A stretch of 64,000 bases of DNA from Acidobacteriota bacterium. Lineage in GTDB: Bacteria > Acidobacteriota > Blastocatellia > Pyrinomonadales > Pyrinomonadaceae. The stretch spans positions 372,001 to 436,000 of the forward strand of contig JADJOS010000005.1 in assembly GCA_016713675.1 (NCBI GenBank), in the 5' to 3' direction. Position numbers and translations under genes: made by a program. The notes beneath the pieces were generated by a model. It had not been told where the DNA came from. It ran no database searches and was given only the letters and a program-made list of their open reading frames with translations. Positions 16,397 through 25,318 of this stretch are shown one piece after another; positions within the stretch are counted from its first letter, which is position 1, and every line of letters starts with the position of its first letter.

Positions 16397-17435
16397 CAGG
16401 GATTTGTTCCGATCATCTTTAAGCCAGTCGTCTCGTCTAACCCGAACATCAGATTCATATTCTGCACCGCCTGTCCAGCTGCTCCCTTGACCAAATTGTC
16501 TAGTGCCGAGAAGACCACGACATTTTTGCCGTTCGAATTCACAGCAATGTCGCAGAAATTCGTTGTCTTTACCCAATTGATGTCTGGTGAGCCATCGACG
16601 AGCCGAATAAAGAACGAGTCGCTATAAAAATGGCTATAGAGATTCTGGAGGTCCTCATTCGTAACCTCAACGCATGTTTCCATGTAACACGATGCAAAGA
16701 TCCCTCTCGAAACCGGCATACTGTGAGTGATGAAAACCAGGTCGCTCGGAAGTCCACCAACCGCGCGAAGGCACTGCTCGATCTCCGGCACATGTTGGTG
16801 CTTAAACGGCTTGTACGCATAAAACGAATTCATCCGCTGCGGATGATGTGTATTCGGCGCCGCCTTTGCTCCCGAGCCGCTAGAGCCCGTTTTGGCGTCA
16901 ACGATCACCTTGCCCGTTAGCAAACCGCTCTTGACCATCGGAGCTAACGCGAGCAGCGTCGCGGTCGCAAAACAGCCGGGATTGGCGATGTATCGAGCCG
17001 TTTTGATCGCCTCGCGATTTGTCTCTGTCAGGCCGTAGACAAATTTCCGCTGCAACTCAGGCTGCGACTGTTCCTGTTTGTAAAACTCAGCTGAAAATAT
17101 CCGGATCATCGATCCGAAAATCGCCGGATAGATCAATAGCTCTAACATGGTCCCGCAGCTTCGGGATTATATCCATTGCCTGGCCATGCGGCAGTGCAAA
17201 GAACGCAACATCGATATCACCGAACAAAGAAAGGTCGTCCCGGAGCCTGTTCAAACCGAAGATCCGTAATGCCGTTCAAATTCCGGTGAACCTCAGAGAC
17301 TGCCTTTCCGGCATGCTCGTTCGCCGTGACCAAAACAATCTCCGCGTTGGGATGAAATAGCAGTATTCGCAGTAGTTCACTGCCTCCATAGCCCGAACCA
17401 CCAAATATCGCGATGCGAATCCTCCTATCCGTCAC
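16396..17435 (-). pseudogene. argC: N-acetyl-gamma-glutamyl-phosphate reductase with two frame breaks
   Basis: ArgC reduces N-acetylglutamyl phosphate to the semialdehyde. Coding content continues through three frames. Frame one has RIRIAIFGGSGYGGSELLRIL up to FEQAPG. A second frame (about 17240-17101) gives DDLSLFGDIDVAFFALPHGQ and AIDLSGDFRIDDPDIF. A third frame has the catalytic-cysteine region YIANPGCFATATLLAL and runs to 16396. Breaks lie near 17238-17246 and 17091-17101, each equal to +1 base. All parts are well conserved, so the gene is either freshly broken or wrongly sequenced. The start is the GTG at 17435, overlapping the upstream stop as GTGA, with GGAGG before it; an ATG at 17456 is less likely. 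Confidence 0.85.
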
Positions 17436-18475
17436 GCGAGCACCTCCGTAAAACATGAGGCGTTCTGGACCATTTCAAATAACTTCGCGCCGTTTCGTCG
17501 CGCGTTCCCGGCCTCAAGACCAAAATTCTCCCGAACAAAGTCCTCGCCCATTTGCGAATCCGTGACCGATCCAGCTACTACGTCGACGCTTATGCCAATT
17601 TCTTTCAACACCGCCAAGCCGCCAATTACACCGACGTAGTCAGATGCACAAAACACAAATGCCGAAATAGCATTTTTTATTTCCAAATCGAGCAGAACCG
17701 AATCAACCGCGTAACCTCCGACGATCCCGTCCCCGAGTTCGACCACAATCAGATCGGGCTGAGATGAATTCAGCTGGTTCAGCAAAGCTTTCGCGATCGG
17801 CGCAAGGTCTCCATAATCAACTGTCGAGGGAAGTCCGCAATCCAGAAAACTGGCTGTAGCAACCGCACCGTGATCTTGCATATGCAGCGTGTCGCGAAGG
17901 CATGCAATCCCGGATAGTTTTGCTCCGGCGACACGCAAACCTGCATCTGCAGCTTGTTTGATTATTTCGGTTGCAGCAACCGTCTTTCCTGAATTCATGC
18001 ACGTACCGGCTATCACGACGATCGGAGCCGAAGCATTAAGATGGTCGGCAGGCCGAACCGCATTGTCGGCAATGTTTAGCACAGAGCCGATATCGTTACA
18101 CGCGATACCTACAACCTCGACCTCGATCGCGTCGGAAAATGAGGAATGGTGTCCCTTACACAACCCAATGACACCGCCCATATTTAATAGGTGCAGCTTA
18201 TCGCCATCTTTGACTGATTCAGGTACGTCACCGACGAATCCCTTTAGTGCCCGGCGCTTACCAAGCACTCCGAGAATTACGTCACCTTTGTTGATCTTCG
18301 CAAGTCGGCCGCTCGGCAATTCTAAATCGCCGTATGTGACACTCTCAGATAGTGCCCGAACAGCAACCACATCGCCAACTGAAGGAGACGGACAATTATC
18401 GATGACGGAGACATGACGGCCGAGCCCAAGCCCGGAAACAGAGGAACCCATTTTTTCGATCTCTACGTATTTCAT
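17432..18475 (-). CDS. P-loop protein of unknown function in the arginine operon
   Basis: A 347-residue protein. Residues 1-125 look beta-rich, and residues 150-320 carry a nucleotide-binding domain with Walker A GTCMNSGKT (157-165) followed by AATEIIKQAADAGLRVAGAKLSGIA and an acidic strand DLIVVELGDGI. This resembles dethiobiotin synthetase, MobB and DUF1611-type P-loop proteins, but no exact family is recognised. Its stop overlaps the argC start (GTGA) and it follows argR by seven bases, so it is the first enzyme-like gene of the operon. It could be an ATP-dependent step or regulator of arginine synthesis; that is inference from position only. Confidence 0.75.
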   Translation of the reverse strand: MKYVEIEKMGSSVSGLGLGRHVSVIDNCPSPSVGDVVAVRALSESVTYGDLELPSGRLAKINKGDVILGVLGKRRALKGFVGDVPESVKDGDKLHLLNMGGVIGLCKGHHSSFSDAIEVEVVGIACNDIGSVLNIADNAVRPADHLNASAPIVVIAGTCMNSGKTVAATEIIKQAADAGLRVAGAKLSGIACLRDTLHMQDHGAVATASFLDCGLPSTVDYGDLAPIAKALLNQLNSSQPDLIVVELGDGIVGGYAVDSVLLDLEIKNAISAFVFCASDYVGVIGGLAVLKEIGISVDVVAGSVTDSQMGEDFVRENFGLEAGNARRNGAKLFEMVQNASCFTEVLA

Positions 18476-18482
18476 TTAGCTT

Positions 18483-18899
18483 CTATCCGAACATCTCTCC
18501 CAATTTGCGGAGTACCGCATCCTGATCCGTAATATTTTTCACTGCGATGAATATGGTATCGTCGCCCGCGATGGTGCCTACTATTTCTTGGGATTTCTCA
18601 GCGTCAATTCTTACGGTAATCGCTGATGCAAGTCCGGACGAACACTTTCCGACGATCAAATTCGCTCCGGCCACATCAAAGGCCACGGCGCCAAATTCGG
18701 CGATACCCCTCGCCTTCGGAGGTAACGAGTATTGTCCATTTTTCTTGAGCACTCCCAGCTCGTCTAGATCTCTCGAAACGCTTGCCTGCGTGACACTAAT
18801 TCCGACTTCAGTAAGCCGGGAAGCGAGAACCGCCTGACTACGGATCGGCTCGCTACTGATCAGGGAAAGCAAAATTGCATGACGTTCTCGTTTTTGCAT
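18483..18899 (-). CDS. argR: Arginine repressor
   Basis: The transcription factor that senses arginine, 138 residues. The N-terminal winged helix has the recognition helix ISVTQASVSRDLDELGVLKK. The C-terminal oligomerisation and arginine-binding half includes GLASAITVRIDA and the ligand motif EIVGTIAGDDTIFIAV (usual form GDDT). It is the first gene of the arginine operon and faces a palindromic region at 18909-18969, so it probably represses itself and the operon. No ribosome binding site is seen before the ATG at 18899. Confidence 0.93.
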   Translation of the reverse strand: MQKRERHAILLSLISSEPIRSQAVLASRLTEVGISVTQASVSRDLDELGVLKKNGQYSLPPKARGIAEFGAVAFDVAGANLIVGKCSSGLASAITVRIDAEKSQEIVGTIAGDDTIFIAVKNITDQDAVLRKLGEMFG

Positions 18900-18908
18900 A
18901 TAAGCGAA

Positions 18909-18969
18909 ATACTATACATCTGTGGTGTATAGTATGCATTCACCAACGGAGTATAGCGTATAGTATGCA
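18909..18969 (-). promoter_or_regulatory. Palindromic operator-like region before argR
   Basis: A perfect 10-bp inverted repeat, ATACTATACA (18909-18918) and TGTATAGTAT (18926-18935), has a 7-base spacer. Its right arm runs into GTATAGTATGCA, which is repeated at 18958-18969, 31 bases away; ATATTATGCATTC at about 18981-18993 is a weaker relative. The position, just upstream of argR, and the A+T-rich dyads suggest ArgR binding sites, although they differ from the E. coli ARG box. Part of the region must also hold the promoter. Confidence 0.6.
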
Positions 18970-19003
18970 GACCTGCAATGATATTATGCATTCTGTTGTC
19001 TTG

Positions 19004-20209
19004 TTAAAAGATCGCGAGTTTTATCCGAAGGAATTTTTTGGGATTAGCGCGGAAGTCACCGAGGAGTTTTGTGCCTTCGCCTGTGAACGTAGCAACGTTC
19101 GTCGCAGTTGTGTTGATACTGTTGTAGAGCGTTTCGTCAGTTAGTAGCTTACCGAGGGTACCTTTACCGCTGCGGGCATCGGCGAGAATGGCATCGAGTT
19201 TCGCCGCCGTGGAATTGAATTTCTCAAGGGCGTCACGTGCTTCGTCATAGAGCTTCTCGTCCTTTAGAAACTTGCCGGCCGTGCCCTTTCCGTCCTTCAA
19301 ATCCCCCGATACGATCTTTATATCTGCAGCGATCTCACTGAACTGGGCGACCGCCTTTCGAAGATCGGCTATCGCCCCCCGAGTTTCAGTGTAGAGAGCA
19401 TCGTCGCTCACAAATTTACCTGCTGAGCCTTTCCCGCCCCTAATGTCCGTCGAGATAGCTTGAAGCTGCTCTACGGTCTTATTTAGGCTGTCATAAAGCT
19501 TTGGATCGTTGATAAGCTTGCCGGCAGTGCCTTGGCCACTGTTTATCTTATCGATCGTAGTCTGAAGCCGCGTCATAGTTGCACGCGTTTCGGCAACTGC
19601 ACCGTCTAGATTCTTATAAAGTGATTCGTCATTAACGATGCGCCCAAGAGTACCGTCGCCTTGATTGGCCTTGTTGAGGATCTCGTTCGCCGGGATTGCA
19701 AGCTTATTGATCTGTTTGAGCAGATCGTTGCCGGTCGCCGTCAACTGGTTCATCGAAATCGCCGCACTCGAGCTTAAGACGGTATTGTTTTCCACCGGCG
19801 AACCTTTCACCGTGCCGGGTAAGATATTGATCGTCTTATCGTTAGCAAGTACCGAGGTACCTACAAGTTGGGCGGTTGAGTCAGTGCGAATAAGTTCGTT
19901 GATCGGCCTATTTTCCAACTGACTGGATACTGCGAGCGTCGCTTCGATACGTTCGCCAGCAGTAGCGTCGCCAGTTAGAAACTTAACATCCTCGACTTTC
20001 CCAATCGATACACCGGCCAACTGCACCTCAGCACCCTTTCTGAGGCCGTCGGCACTGTCAAAGCGAACTTTAAGTCGAATCTTCTTTTCAAATGGATTGA
20101 AATCACCGCTCGAGTTAATGATTAGAAACCCAAACACCAAAAGAGCGGCAAGCATAAATATTCCTACACGCAGTTCGCTAATGGTCAGTTTTTTATTACT
20201 CTTTGGCAT
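19004..20209 (-). CDS. mlaD: MlaD/MCE-family periplasmic lipid-transport protein
   Basis: The substrate-binding component of an MCE lipid transporter between inner and outer membrane. It is 401 residues. Residues 12-32 form one membrane anchor (VGIFMLAALLVFGFLII), and residues 44-133 are an MCE domain (IRLKVRFDSADGLRKGAEVQLAGVSIGKVEDV). The C-terminal half carries five copies of a G-x-G-(T/S)-x-G-K-x-x-x-D-x-x-L-Y motif at about residues 184, 225, 260, 308 and 349, separated by helical heptad-like stretches. E. coli MlaD is much shorter (about 180 residues), so this long tail may build an extended tunnel or bundle. It is the third gene of mlaE-mlaF-mlaD. Confidence 0.9.
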   Translation of the reverse strand: MPKSNKKLTISELRVGIFMLAALLVFGFLIINSSGDFNPFEKKIRLKVRFDSADGLRKGAEVQLAGVSIGKVEDVKFLTGDATAGERIEATLAVSSQLENRPINELIRTDSTAQLVGTSVLANDKTINILPGTVKGSPVENNTVLSSSAAISMNQLTATGNDLLKQINKLAIPANEILNKANQGDGTLGRIVNDESLYKNLDGAVAETRATMTRLQTTIDKINSGQGTAGKLINDPKLYDSLNKTVEQLQAISTDIRGGKGSAGKFVSDDALYTETRGAIADLRKAVAQFSEIAADIKIVSGDLKDGKGTAGKFLKDEKLYDEARDALEKFNSTAAKLDAILADARSGKGTLGKLLTDETLYNSINTTATNVATFTGEGTKLLGDFRANPKKFLRIKLAIF

Positions 20210-20215
20210 TAGTTG

Positions 20216-21103
20216 CTATTTTCCGCGAATAAATCGGTAGATATACGGATCATCGCATGTTCTAAGCTGTTCATCTCGCCCGCTAAAAATTATATTTCCG
20301 CGACGAATCATCAACACCTCAGTATTCAAAAGGCAAAGTGTATCGCCCTCCTCAACGTAATGTACAACGCCATTTTCATCAAGGTTAGCATATTCAGACG
20401 TAAGATATTCGAGATTATTCATCTCATGGGTCACAAATATGGATGAAACATCCTCTAGGTCGCGAAGCTTGATCGCCAATTCACATATCGTTCTCGCCGT
20501 TGGAGGGTCGAGCCCTGCCGTAGGCTCGTCAAAAAGAACAATTGTTGGATTCCCGACGAGAGCTCGAGCAATACCTACACGGCGGCGCATTCCGCCGGAC
20601 AACTCAGATGGCATTTTGTCAATTGCATCATCAAGGTCGACAAAGCTCAGCATCCGCTTGACCTCATGGTCGATCTCATCAGGATCGACATTTTCTTCGA
20701 TCAAACGATAAGCGACGTTGTCATAAACCGAAAGCGAATCGAATAATGCGCCCTCCTGAAAGACCATGCCGATCTTCTTTCGGATCCGCATCATGTCCTG
20801 ATCATCGAAATGAGTGATGTCTTCGCCGTCTACTAGGATCTCCCCTCCATCTGCTTTCAATAACCCTAGTATTAGATTGATGATCGTAGACTTTCCGCTC
20901 CCGGAGCCCCCAAGTACGATCTTGGTCTCACCACGGCGAACCTTGAAACTGATTCCGTCAAGTATCACCTGCTCGTCAAATGCAAGGTCTACATTCCGAA
21001 ATTCGATCGCAGGTATCAGACGCGAATCATCTTCTGCACTGCCAGTTAGACCGTCTGCAGGCGATTCATACCCGGAGATCCCATTTGCATCCTCAAATGT
21101 CAT
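20216..21103 (-). CDS. mlaF: MlaF-type ABC transporter ATP-binding protein
   Basis: The ATPase that powers the MCE lipid transporter. It is 295 residues with Walker A LGGSGSGKSTIIN, the Q-loop MVFQEGALFDSLSVYDNV, signature ELSGGMRRRVGIARAL, Walker B IVLFDEPTAGLDP and the switch histidine in IFVTHEMNN. The ATG at 21103 lies two bases after the permease stop; the longer frame to 21256 is inside the permease gene. About 30 extra N-terminal residues precede the ATPase fold. The C-terminal section is slightly enlarged (DENGVVHYVEEGDTLCLLNTE), which appears to be an insertion relative to the usual family length. Confidence 0.93.
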   Translation of the reverse strand: MTFEDANGISGYESPADGLTGSAEDDSRLIPAIEFRNVDLAFDEQVILDGISFKVRRGETKIVLGGSGSGKSTIINLILGLLKADGGEILVDGEDITHFDDQDMMRIRKKIGMVFQEGALFDSLSVYDNVAYRLIEENVDPDEIDHEVKRMLSFVDLDDAIDKMPSELSGGMRRRVGIARALVGNPTIVLFDEPTAGLDPPTARTICELAIKLRDLEDVSSIFVTHEMNNLEYLTSEYANLDENGVVHYVEEGDTLCLLNTEVLMIRRGNIIFSGRDEQLRTCDDPYIYRFIRGK

Positions 21104-21105
21104 AA

Positions 21106-21876
21106 TTAGAACATCGTACCGCTGAAAAAGGTCTGCAAAACCTTGGATAAGAAGAAATCTGCGATGATAACCAAGATCGATGAGAGTACTACCGCACTTG
21201 TTGTTGATCGTCCGACCCCAACCGTCCCACCGGTCGTATTCAATCCTCGATAGCACGAAACCAGTCCAATTAAAAGACCGAATGCAAGTGGCTTAATTAT
21301 GCCGCCGATAAGATCGTTTACCGACACTCCGATGCGAACCGAAGCGATGTAAACCGTATGATCGAGACCATAGATCCATTGGGCGACTAGACCACCGCCA
21401 AAGAGCCCAAAAATATCAGCCGCCACGGTAAGTAGCGGTAACGCAAACGTTAGTGCCAGTATTCGCGGCGTGACCAACTTTCGCACAGGTGATGTGCCCA
21501 ATGCCCTCATGGCGTCTATCTGCTGGGAGACGACCATCGAACCGAGCTCAGCCGAAATCGCAGATCCCACGCGGCCTGCGACCATCAAAGCAGTCAAAAC
21601 TGGGCCAAGCTCTCGGATCAAGGAAGTTGCCACCCCCTGTCCCGCATTGCTTTGAGCTCCGTAATATTGAAGCGTCGGATAGGCCTGCAGGATCAATACG
21701 CCGCCGGTGAAGAACCCGGTCAGGATAACGATTCCCAGCGAGCCGACACCGATCGAATCGAGCTGTCTGACGGTCTCACCAAAATAACGCGGCTGCTTTC
21801 TCAACCCATAAACAGCGCGCCATAAAAGGAGTGTCATCCCCTGTAGTTCAGAAAGGAATTTAGTGATTAGATTCAT
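21106..21876 (-). CDS. mlaE: MlaE-family ABC transporter permease
   Basis: The inner membrane permease of the Mla/MCE system, 256 residues. Several hydrophobic segments are seen (GSLGIVILTGFFTGGVLILQAY, ILALTFALPLLTVAADIFGLFGGGLVAQ, SSILVIIADFFL). The family block SLIRELGPVLTALMVAGRVGSAISAELGSMVVSQQIDAMRALG, which contacts the ATPase, is intact. It heads the mlaE-mlaF-mlaD unit, whose genes lie two to six bases apart. The 129 bases before it show no clear promoter. Confidence 0.93.
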   Translation of the reverse strand: MNLITKFLSELQGMTLLLWRAVYGLRKQPRYFGETVRQLDSIGVGSLGIVILTGFFTGGVLILQAYPTLQYYGAQSNAGQGVATSLIRELGPVLTALMVAGRVGSAISAELGSMVVSQQIDAMRALGTSPVRKLVTPRILALTFALPLLTVAADIFGLFGGGLVAQWIYGLDHTVYIASVRIGVSVNDLIGGIIKPLAFGLLIGLVSCYRGLNTTGGTVGVGRSTTSAVVLSSILVIIADFFLSKVLQTFFSGTMF

Positions 21877-22005
21877 CGAAAGCAGCCAGCCATGGTTCGC
21901 TCAGCTCAAGAATATAACGAAGTATTGTCAAACTCAAACAAACGGCAAAAGCCGACGGTGGGAGCGCCGGTCTGTTTAGATCACTTCAGTTGATATTCGG
22001 GTTTT

Positions 22006-22590
22006 CTAATACTGCTTTTGTTGATTCCGCTTAAGAAATCGGCGTTCTTGCTGGCTATTATTTTGAAGCGGACGCCGATCCTCTCCGCTGCGGTTCATCG
22101 GCCGCCGTGTTTCCATTTCGCGCCGAATTGCTTCGAAACGCTGCCGAAGGTCGCGAAAGCGAACAAGCTGTTCGGGTGTGAGGATCTTTCTAACCGCATA
22201 TTCATTTGCAAATCTGAGTTTCGCAACCTCGGCTTGCGCAAGTTGGACATCCTTGAGACGTGCCTCGACATCAGCATCCGAGGTTTCATCCGAATATATC
22301 GCCAGATCAAGTGCAACATTCGCCTCTCGAAACCGTCGTTGAGCTTCGTCCATCAACGGCTTTCGATCCCGATTGATAAGTCGGATTTGCTGAACCTGTT
22401 CGCGCGACAACCCGAGCTGCATCAGTACGTTCTGACGGATATCCACTTGCTGATTTCCGACCTGATTGACGATCGGACGCGAAGATTCTTGGGTCTTCGG
22501 GTCGGTCGTATCTTGTGACCACGCAAACGTTGACGCGGCAGCCGTAAAGGCCGCAAGTATCAATATTCTACTAAACTTAAGCGTATTCAT
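22006..22590 (-). CDS. Spy/CpxP-like periplasmic protein
   Basis: A 194-residue protein with a signal peptide (ILILAAFTAAASTFAWSQ). The mature part is almost all helical and charged, with LGLSREQVQQIRLIN and KILTPEQLVRFRDLRQRFE, the two LTxxQ-like motifs of the Spy/CpxP fold, which binds misfolded proteins or metals in the periplasm. The ATG at 22590 is chosen because GAGG precedes it and the signal follows. It is third in a unit after an ECF sigma factor and its anti-sigma factor, so it probably belongs to an envelope stress response. Confidence 0.8.
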   Translation of the reverse strand: MNTLKFSRILILAAFTAAASTFAWSQDTTDPKTQESSRPIVNQVGNQQVDIRQNVLMQLGLSREQVQQIRLINRDRKPLMDEAQRRFREANVALDLAIYSDETSDADVEARLKDVQLAQAEVAKLRFANEYAVRKILTPEQLVRFRDLRQRFEAIRREMETRRPMNRSGEDRRPLQNNSQQERRFLKRNQQKQY

Positions 22591-22607
22591 AATGTGCCTC
22601 AACAGAC

Positions 22608-23333
22608 TTAAAGCCGTGTATCGACCGTGTCAAAAAGGTCCGTCAAACGCAAAGACTTATCGTCGTCATCCGTACCGGCCGTCAACGACGGCGTTTTTCG
22701 GTTCTCCCGAGGCGGAATATTTACCGCATCGACATTAACGGGTCTTGGAAGATTGCTCTTGGCTGTCAGAGTTTGTTTCGGTCGGCGATTGATCGCAGTT
22801 GCCTTGACCGCCACCACGCTCCGATCCGGTGCGGAGCTTGCCGCAGTAATGACGGGATCGATCTTCGGACTAACGGCTGCGACCACGGGAGAGGAGACAG
22901 GTTTCGCTATCTGGATGTTATTGTTCGATTCATCGACGCCCGCAAACTGCTGTTCAGATCTGCCAAAGTTATTGATCGCAACGAAACCAATGCCCGCTAT
23001 GATCGCTATTGCGGCCGCCGCTCCTACCGCAGTTGACCAATTGAAGGCAAGTAGTTGGCGAAATCCGGCAAACGATCCTATCACCGCCTCTGATCTTTCT
23101 TCGTAAGGAATAACGATCCGGGGCGTCTTCAGCGGAGCAAATTCTTCCTTCTGCCACTCGAATACCGAGTAACGCGAGAACGATAGCTCTGCAAATTCGT
23201 CTGTACATGGCAAGCAATCGGCCATGTGCGTCTCGAACCGCTCGCGTTCAGCATCGCTCGATTCACCGTACAAATACGGCACTATCGCTTCGCTAAATTC
23301 GCAAACCAAATTTTCTATTGCTTCGCCTTTCAT
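22608..23333 (-). CDS. Anti-sigma factor with zinc-binding domain
   Basis: A 241-residue membrane protein that probably holds the adjacent sigma factor inactive. The N-terminal cytoplasmic domain has the HxxxCxxC pattern of ZAS domains (ETHMADCLPCTDEF, about residues 34-47). One membrane helix lies about residues 101-120 (AVGAAAAIAIIAGIGFVAI), and a disordered Pro, Lys and Arg-rich region of about 120 residues is outside. It starts two bases after the sigma factor stop. Confidence 0.88.
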   Translation of the reverse strand: MKGEAIENLVCEFSEAIVPYLYGESSDAERERFETHMADCLPCTDEFAELSFSRYSVFEWQKEEFAPLKTPRIVIPYEERSEAVIGSFAGFRQLLAFNWSTAVGAAAAIAIIAGIGFVAINNFGRSEQQFAGVDESNNNIQIAKPVSSPVVAAVSPKIDPVITAASSAPDRSVVAVKATAINRRPKQTLTAKSNLPRPVNVDAVNIPPRENRKTPSLTAGTDDDDKSLRLTDLFDTVDTRL

Positions 23334-23335
23334 AA

Positions 23336-23914
23336 CTAGACCACCTCAACGGGCGTTCGTTCTAACTTCATCTTTAATTGCTTAAGCGCCGTGTACAAGC
23401 GGCTTTTGACCGTGCTCAGCGGCACCTCGAGTGTTTCAGATATCTCCTGAAAGGTCATTTCCTCAAACTCTTTCATCACTATCACTTGCCGCAGATCGCC
23501 CGGCAATGCACCAACGGCCTGCCTAACAATATTGAGGCGCTCGACCTGTTCAGTCGAATTCGCCGGTGAATAGTGGGCCGCCGCGACGAATGTACGTTCA
23601 TCACTGCCATCATCGGTATCGAGAAAATCTTCAGCCCTCGTTTTCTGACGCCGCTTTATTGTCAAACACTGGTTTACCGCGATCCGGTGCAGCCACGACG
23701 AAACTTTTGCTTCGCCTCGAAAGTTCTTAAGATTGCGGTACGCGGCAATAAATGCCTCTTGAGCGGCATCGCCCGCGTCATCTTCGCGGCCGAGCATACC
23801 GAAGCAGAGAGCGAAAATCTTACGCTCCCAACGTCTAACGATCTCGCCGAAAGCTTCGGAATTCTCCGAAACCGCTAGTTCGACAAGTTGCTCATCCGTC
23901 AAATTTATAAACAT
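23336..23914 (-). CDS. ECF-family RNA polymerase sigma factor
   Basis: A 192-residue sigma-70 factor of the RpoE/ECF type. Region 2 is seen as AFGEIVRRWERKIFALCFGMLGREDDAGDAAQEAFIAAYRNL with FRGEAKVSSWLHRIAVNQC. Region 4 is LPGDLRQVIVMKEFEEMTFQEISETLEVPLSTVKSRLYTALKQLK. A 45-residue linker joins them, and regions 1 and 3 are missing, as usual. It heads the sigma/anti-sigma/Spy-like unit and is divergent from a TPR lipoprotein gene. No clear ECF promoter is recognised upstream. Confidence 0.94.
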   Translation of the reverse strand: MFINLTDEQLVELAVSENSEAFGEIVRRWERKIFALCFGMLGREDDAGDAAQEAFIAAYRNLKNFRGEAKVSSWLHRIAVNQCLTIKRRQKTRAEDFLDTDDGSDERTFVAAAHYSPANSTEQVERLNIVRQAVGALPGDLRQVIVMKEFEEMTFQEISETLEVPLSTVKSRLYTALKQLKMKLERTPVEVV

Positions 23915-24124
23915 CTAAAACCCGTGTTAACGCCGCTATTGCACGAGATTGATCTTCCACACTTTTCAATTCCTGCGAAGCATCTCGCATACATTTACTT
24001 AGACGCTCAAATTACCAAAATAGTCGACGCTTGTGGCAATTATGATATCATCTTGGAATTTCGATAGACGTTTGCCGTCCTTTTGAATCTCAAGTTATTT
24101 CCTTTCAACGAGGTCCACCTTCCA

Positions 24125-25309
24125 ATGTTCAACATCAATAGATTCGCACTTGTATTATTTGTAGTCACCGTATTTTTTCCGGGCTGCACGGCGACGCGTC
24201 CCGAGAAGATATGCGGAGCCGACGATCTGCGGTGTTTGGTAGCCGAATATAGCAACTTGATCGCACGCGACCCCCGCGACCTAAACTCCTACCTCGGCCG
24301 GGCCGCAGCTCTTCAAAAATCCAGGGATCTGGATGCTGCCGTTGCCGATTGCACGAAAGCCCTGTCGATAGGGCCAAAAGAGATTCGAGCTTATCGTCTT
24401 CGCGGCTCGATCTACTTTGAGCAGAGGAAACTTGTCGAAGCGATCGACGATTTTGAGCGATTGACCAAATTGGAACCGGATGTCGCTGAGAATTTCAGGC
24501 TGTTTGGCGAAGCTCATCAGGCGAAAGGAAACTATGACCACGCTCTGACCGCGATCAACCAAGCCATCGCGCTGGATGCAAATAATGTCCGAAGCTATCT
24601 TGCGCGTGGCAGGCAATACCGCTTAACAAGGAAATTTGATGATGCACTATCTGACCTCTTTAAGGCGATCCAACTCGAGCCTGACTACGCCCGTAGCTAT
24701 GTAGAACGCTGCAAACTGTATACCGCGACGAAACAATTCGATCTCGCAATGTCCGACTGCAAACGTTCCGTAGAGCTGCTGCAGCCCGAGGATGCCGTCT
24801 TCACCTATACAGCGTCAGCCGGAGTGTATGCGGCAAAAGGCGATATTTCCAATGAGATCGCAGAATATGACAGTGCGATCAAACGGTTTCCTGAAAACGG
24901 TCAGTTTTACGAGCTGCGTGGTTCCGCATTGTTGCGGCAAAACAGACCCGACGGAGCAAAAGCAGATTTTGACAAGGCCATCCAGCTTGATCCGAATAAT
25001 TCCTCCGCATTTTCGAGCCGAGGAATGTCATTTATTTCAATGAAAAGGTACGATGACGCTATAACAGACCTGCACCTGGCAATAAAACTAAACCCTAAGA
25101 ATAGCGACCCCCACGGGAATCTCGGCCTTGTTTATACCGAAACGGGAAAGAATGACGACGCGTTGACCTCGCTCAATATGGCCCTCGCCCTAAATCCGGA
25201 CAACACGAACGCACTGAAATATAGAGCGGCTCTATTCAAAAAAAACGGCGACAGCTTTAATGCTCTCGCCGATACTTTGAGGTTGAAAAGACTCGGATTA
25301 GCCGAATAA
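24125..25309 (+). CDS. TPR-repeat lipoprotein
   Basis: A 394-residue protein made almost wholly of tetratricopeptide repeats (about ten), with typical pieces such as LDAAVADCTKALSIGPKE, YDHALTAINQAIALDANN, FDDALSDLFKAIQLEPDY and DGAKADFDKAIQLDPNN. The ATG at 24125 is chosen since it directly starts a lipoprotein signal (FALVLFVVTVFFPGC). TPR proteins act as scaffolds, so this one probably holds an envelope complex; the partner is unknown. It converges on proS with nine bases between the stops. Confidence 0.85.
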   Translation: MFNINRFALVLFVVTVFFPGCTATRPEKICGADDLRCLVAEYSNLIARDPRDLNSYLGRAAALQKSRDLDAAVADCTKALSIGPKEIRAYRLRGSIYFEQRKLVEAIDDFERLTKLEPDVAENFRLFGEAHQAKGNYDHALTAINQAIALDANNVRSYLARGRQYRLTRKFDDALSDLFKAIQLEPDYARSYVERCKLYTATKQFDLAMSDCKRSVELLQPEDAVFTYTASAGVYAAKGDISNEIAEYDSAIKRFPENGQFYELRGSALLRQNRPDGAKADFDKAIQLDPNNSSAFSSRGMSFISMKRYDDAITDLHLAIKLNPKNSDPHGNLGLVYTETGKNDDALTSLNMALALNPDNTNALKYRAALFKKNGDSFNALADTLRLKRLGLAE

Positions 25310-25318
25310 ATTCGATTA

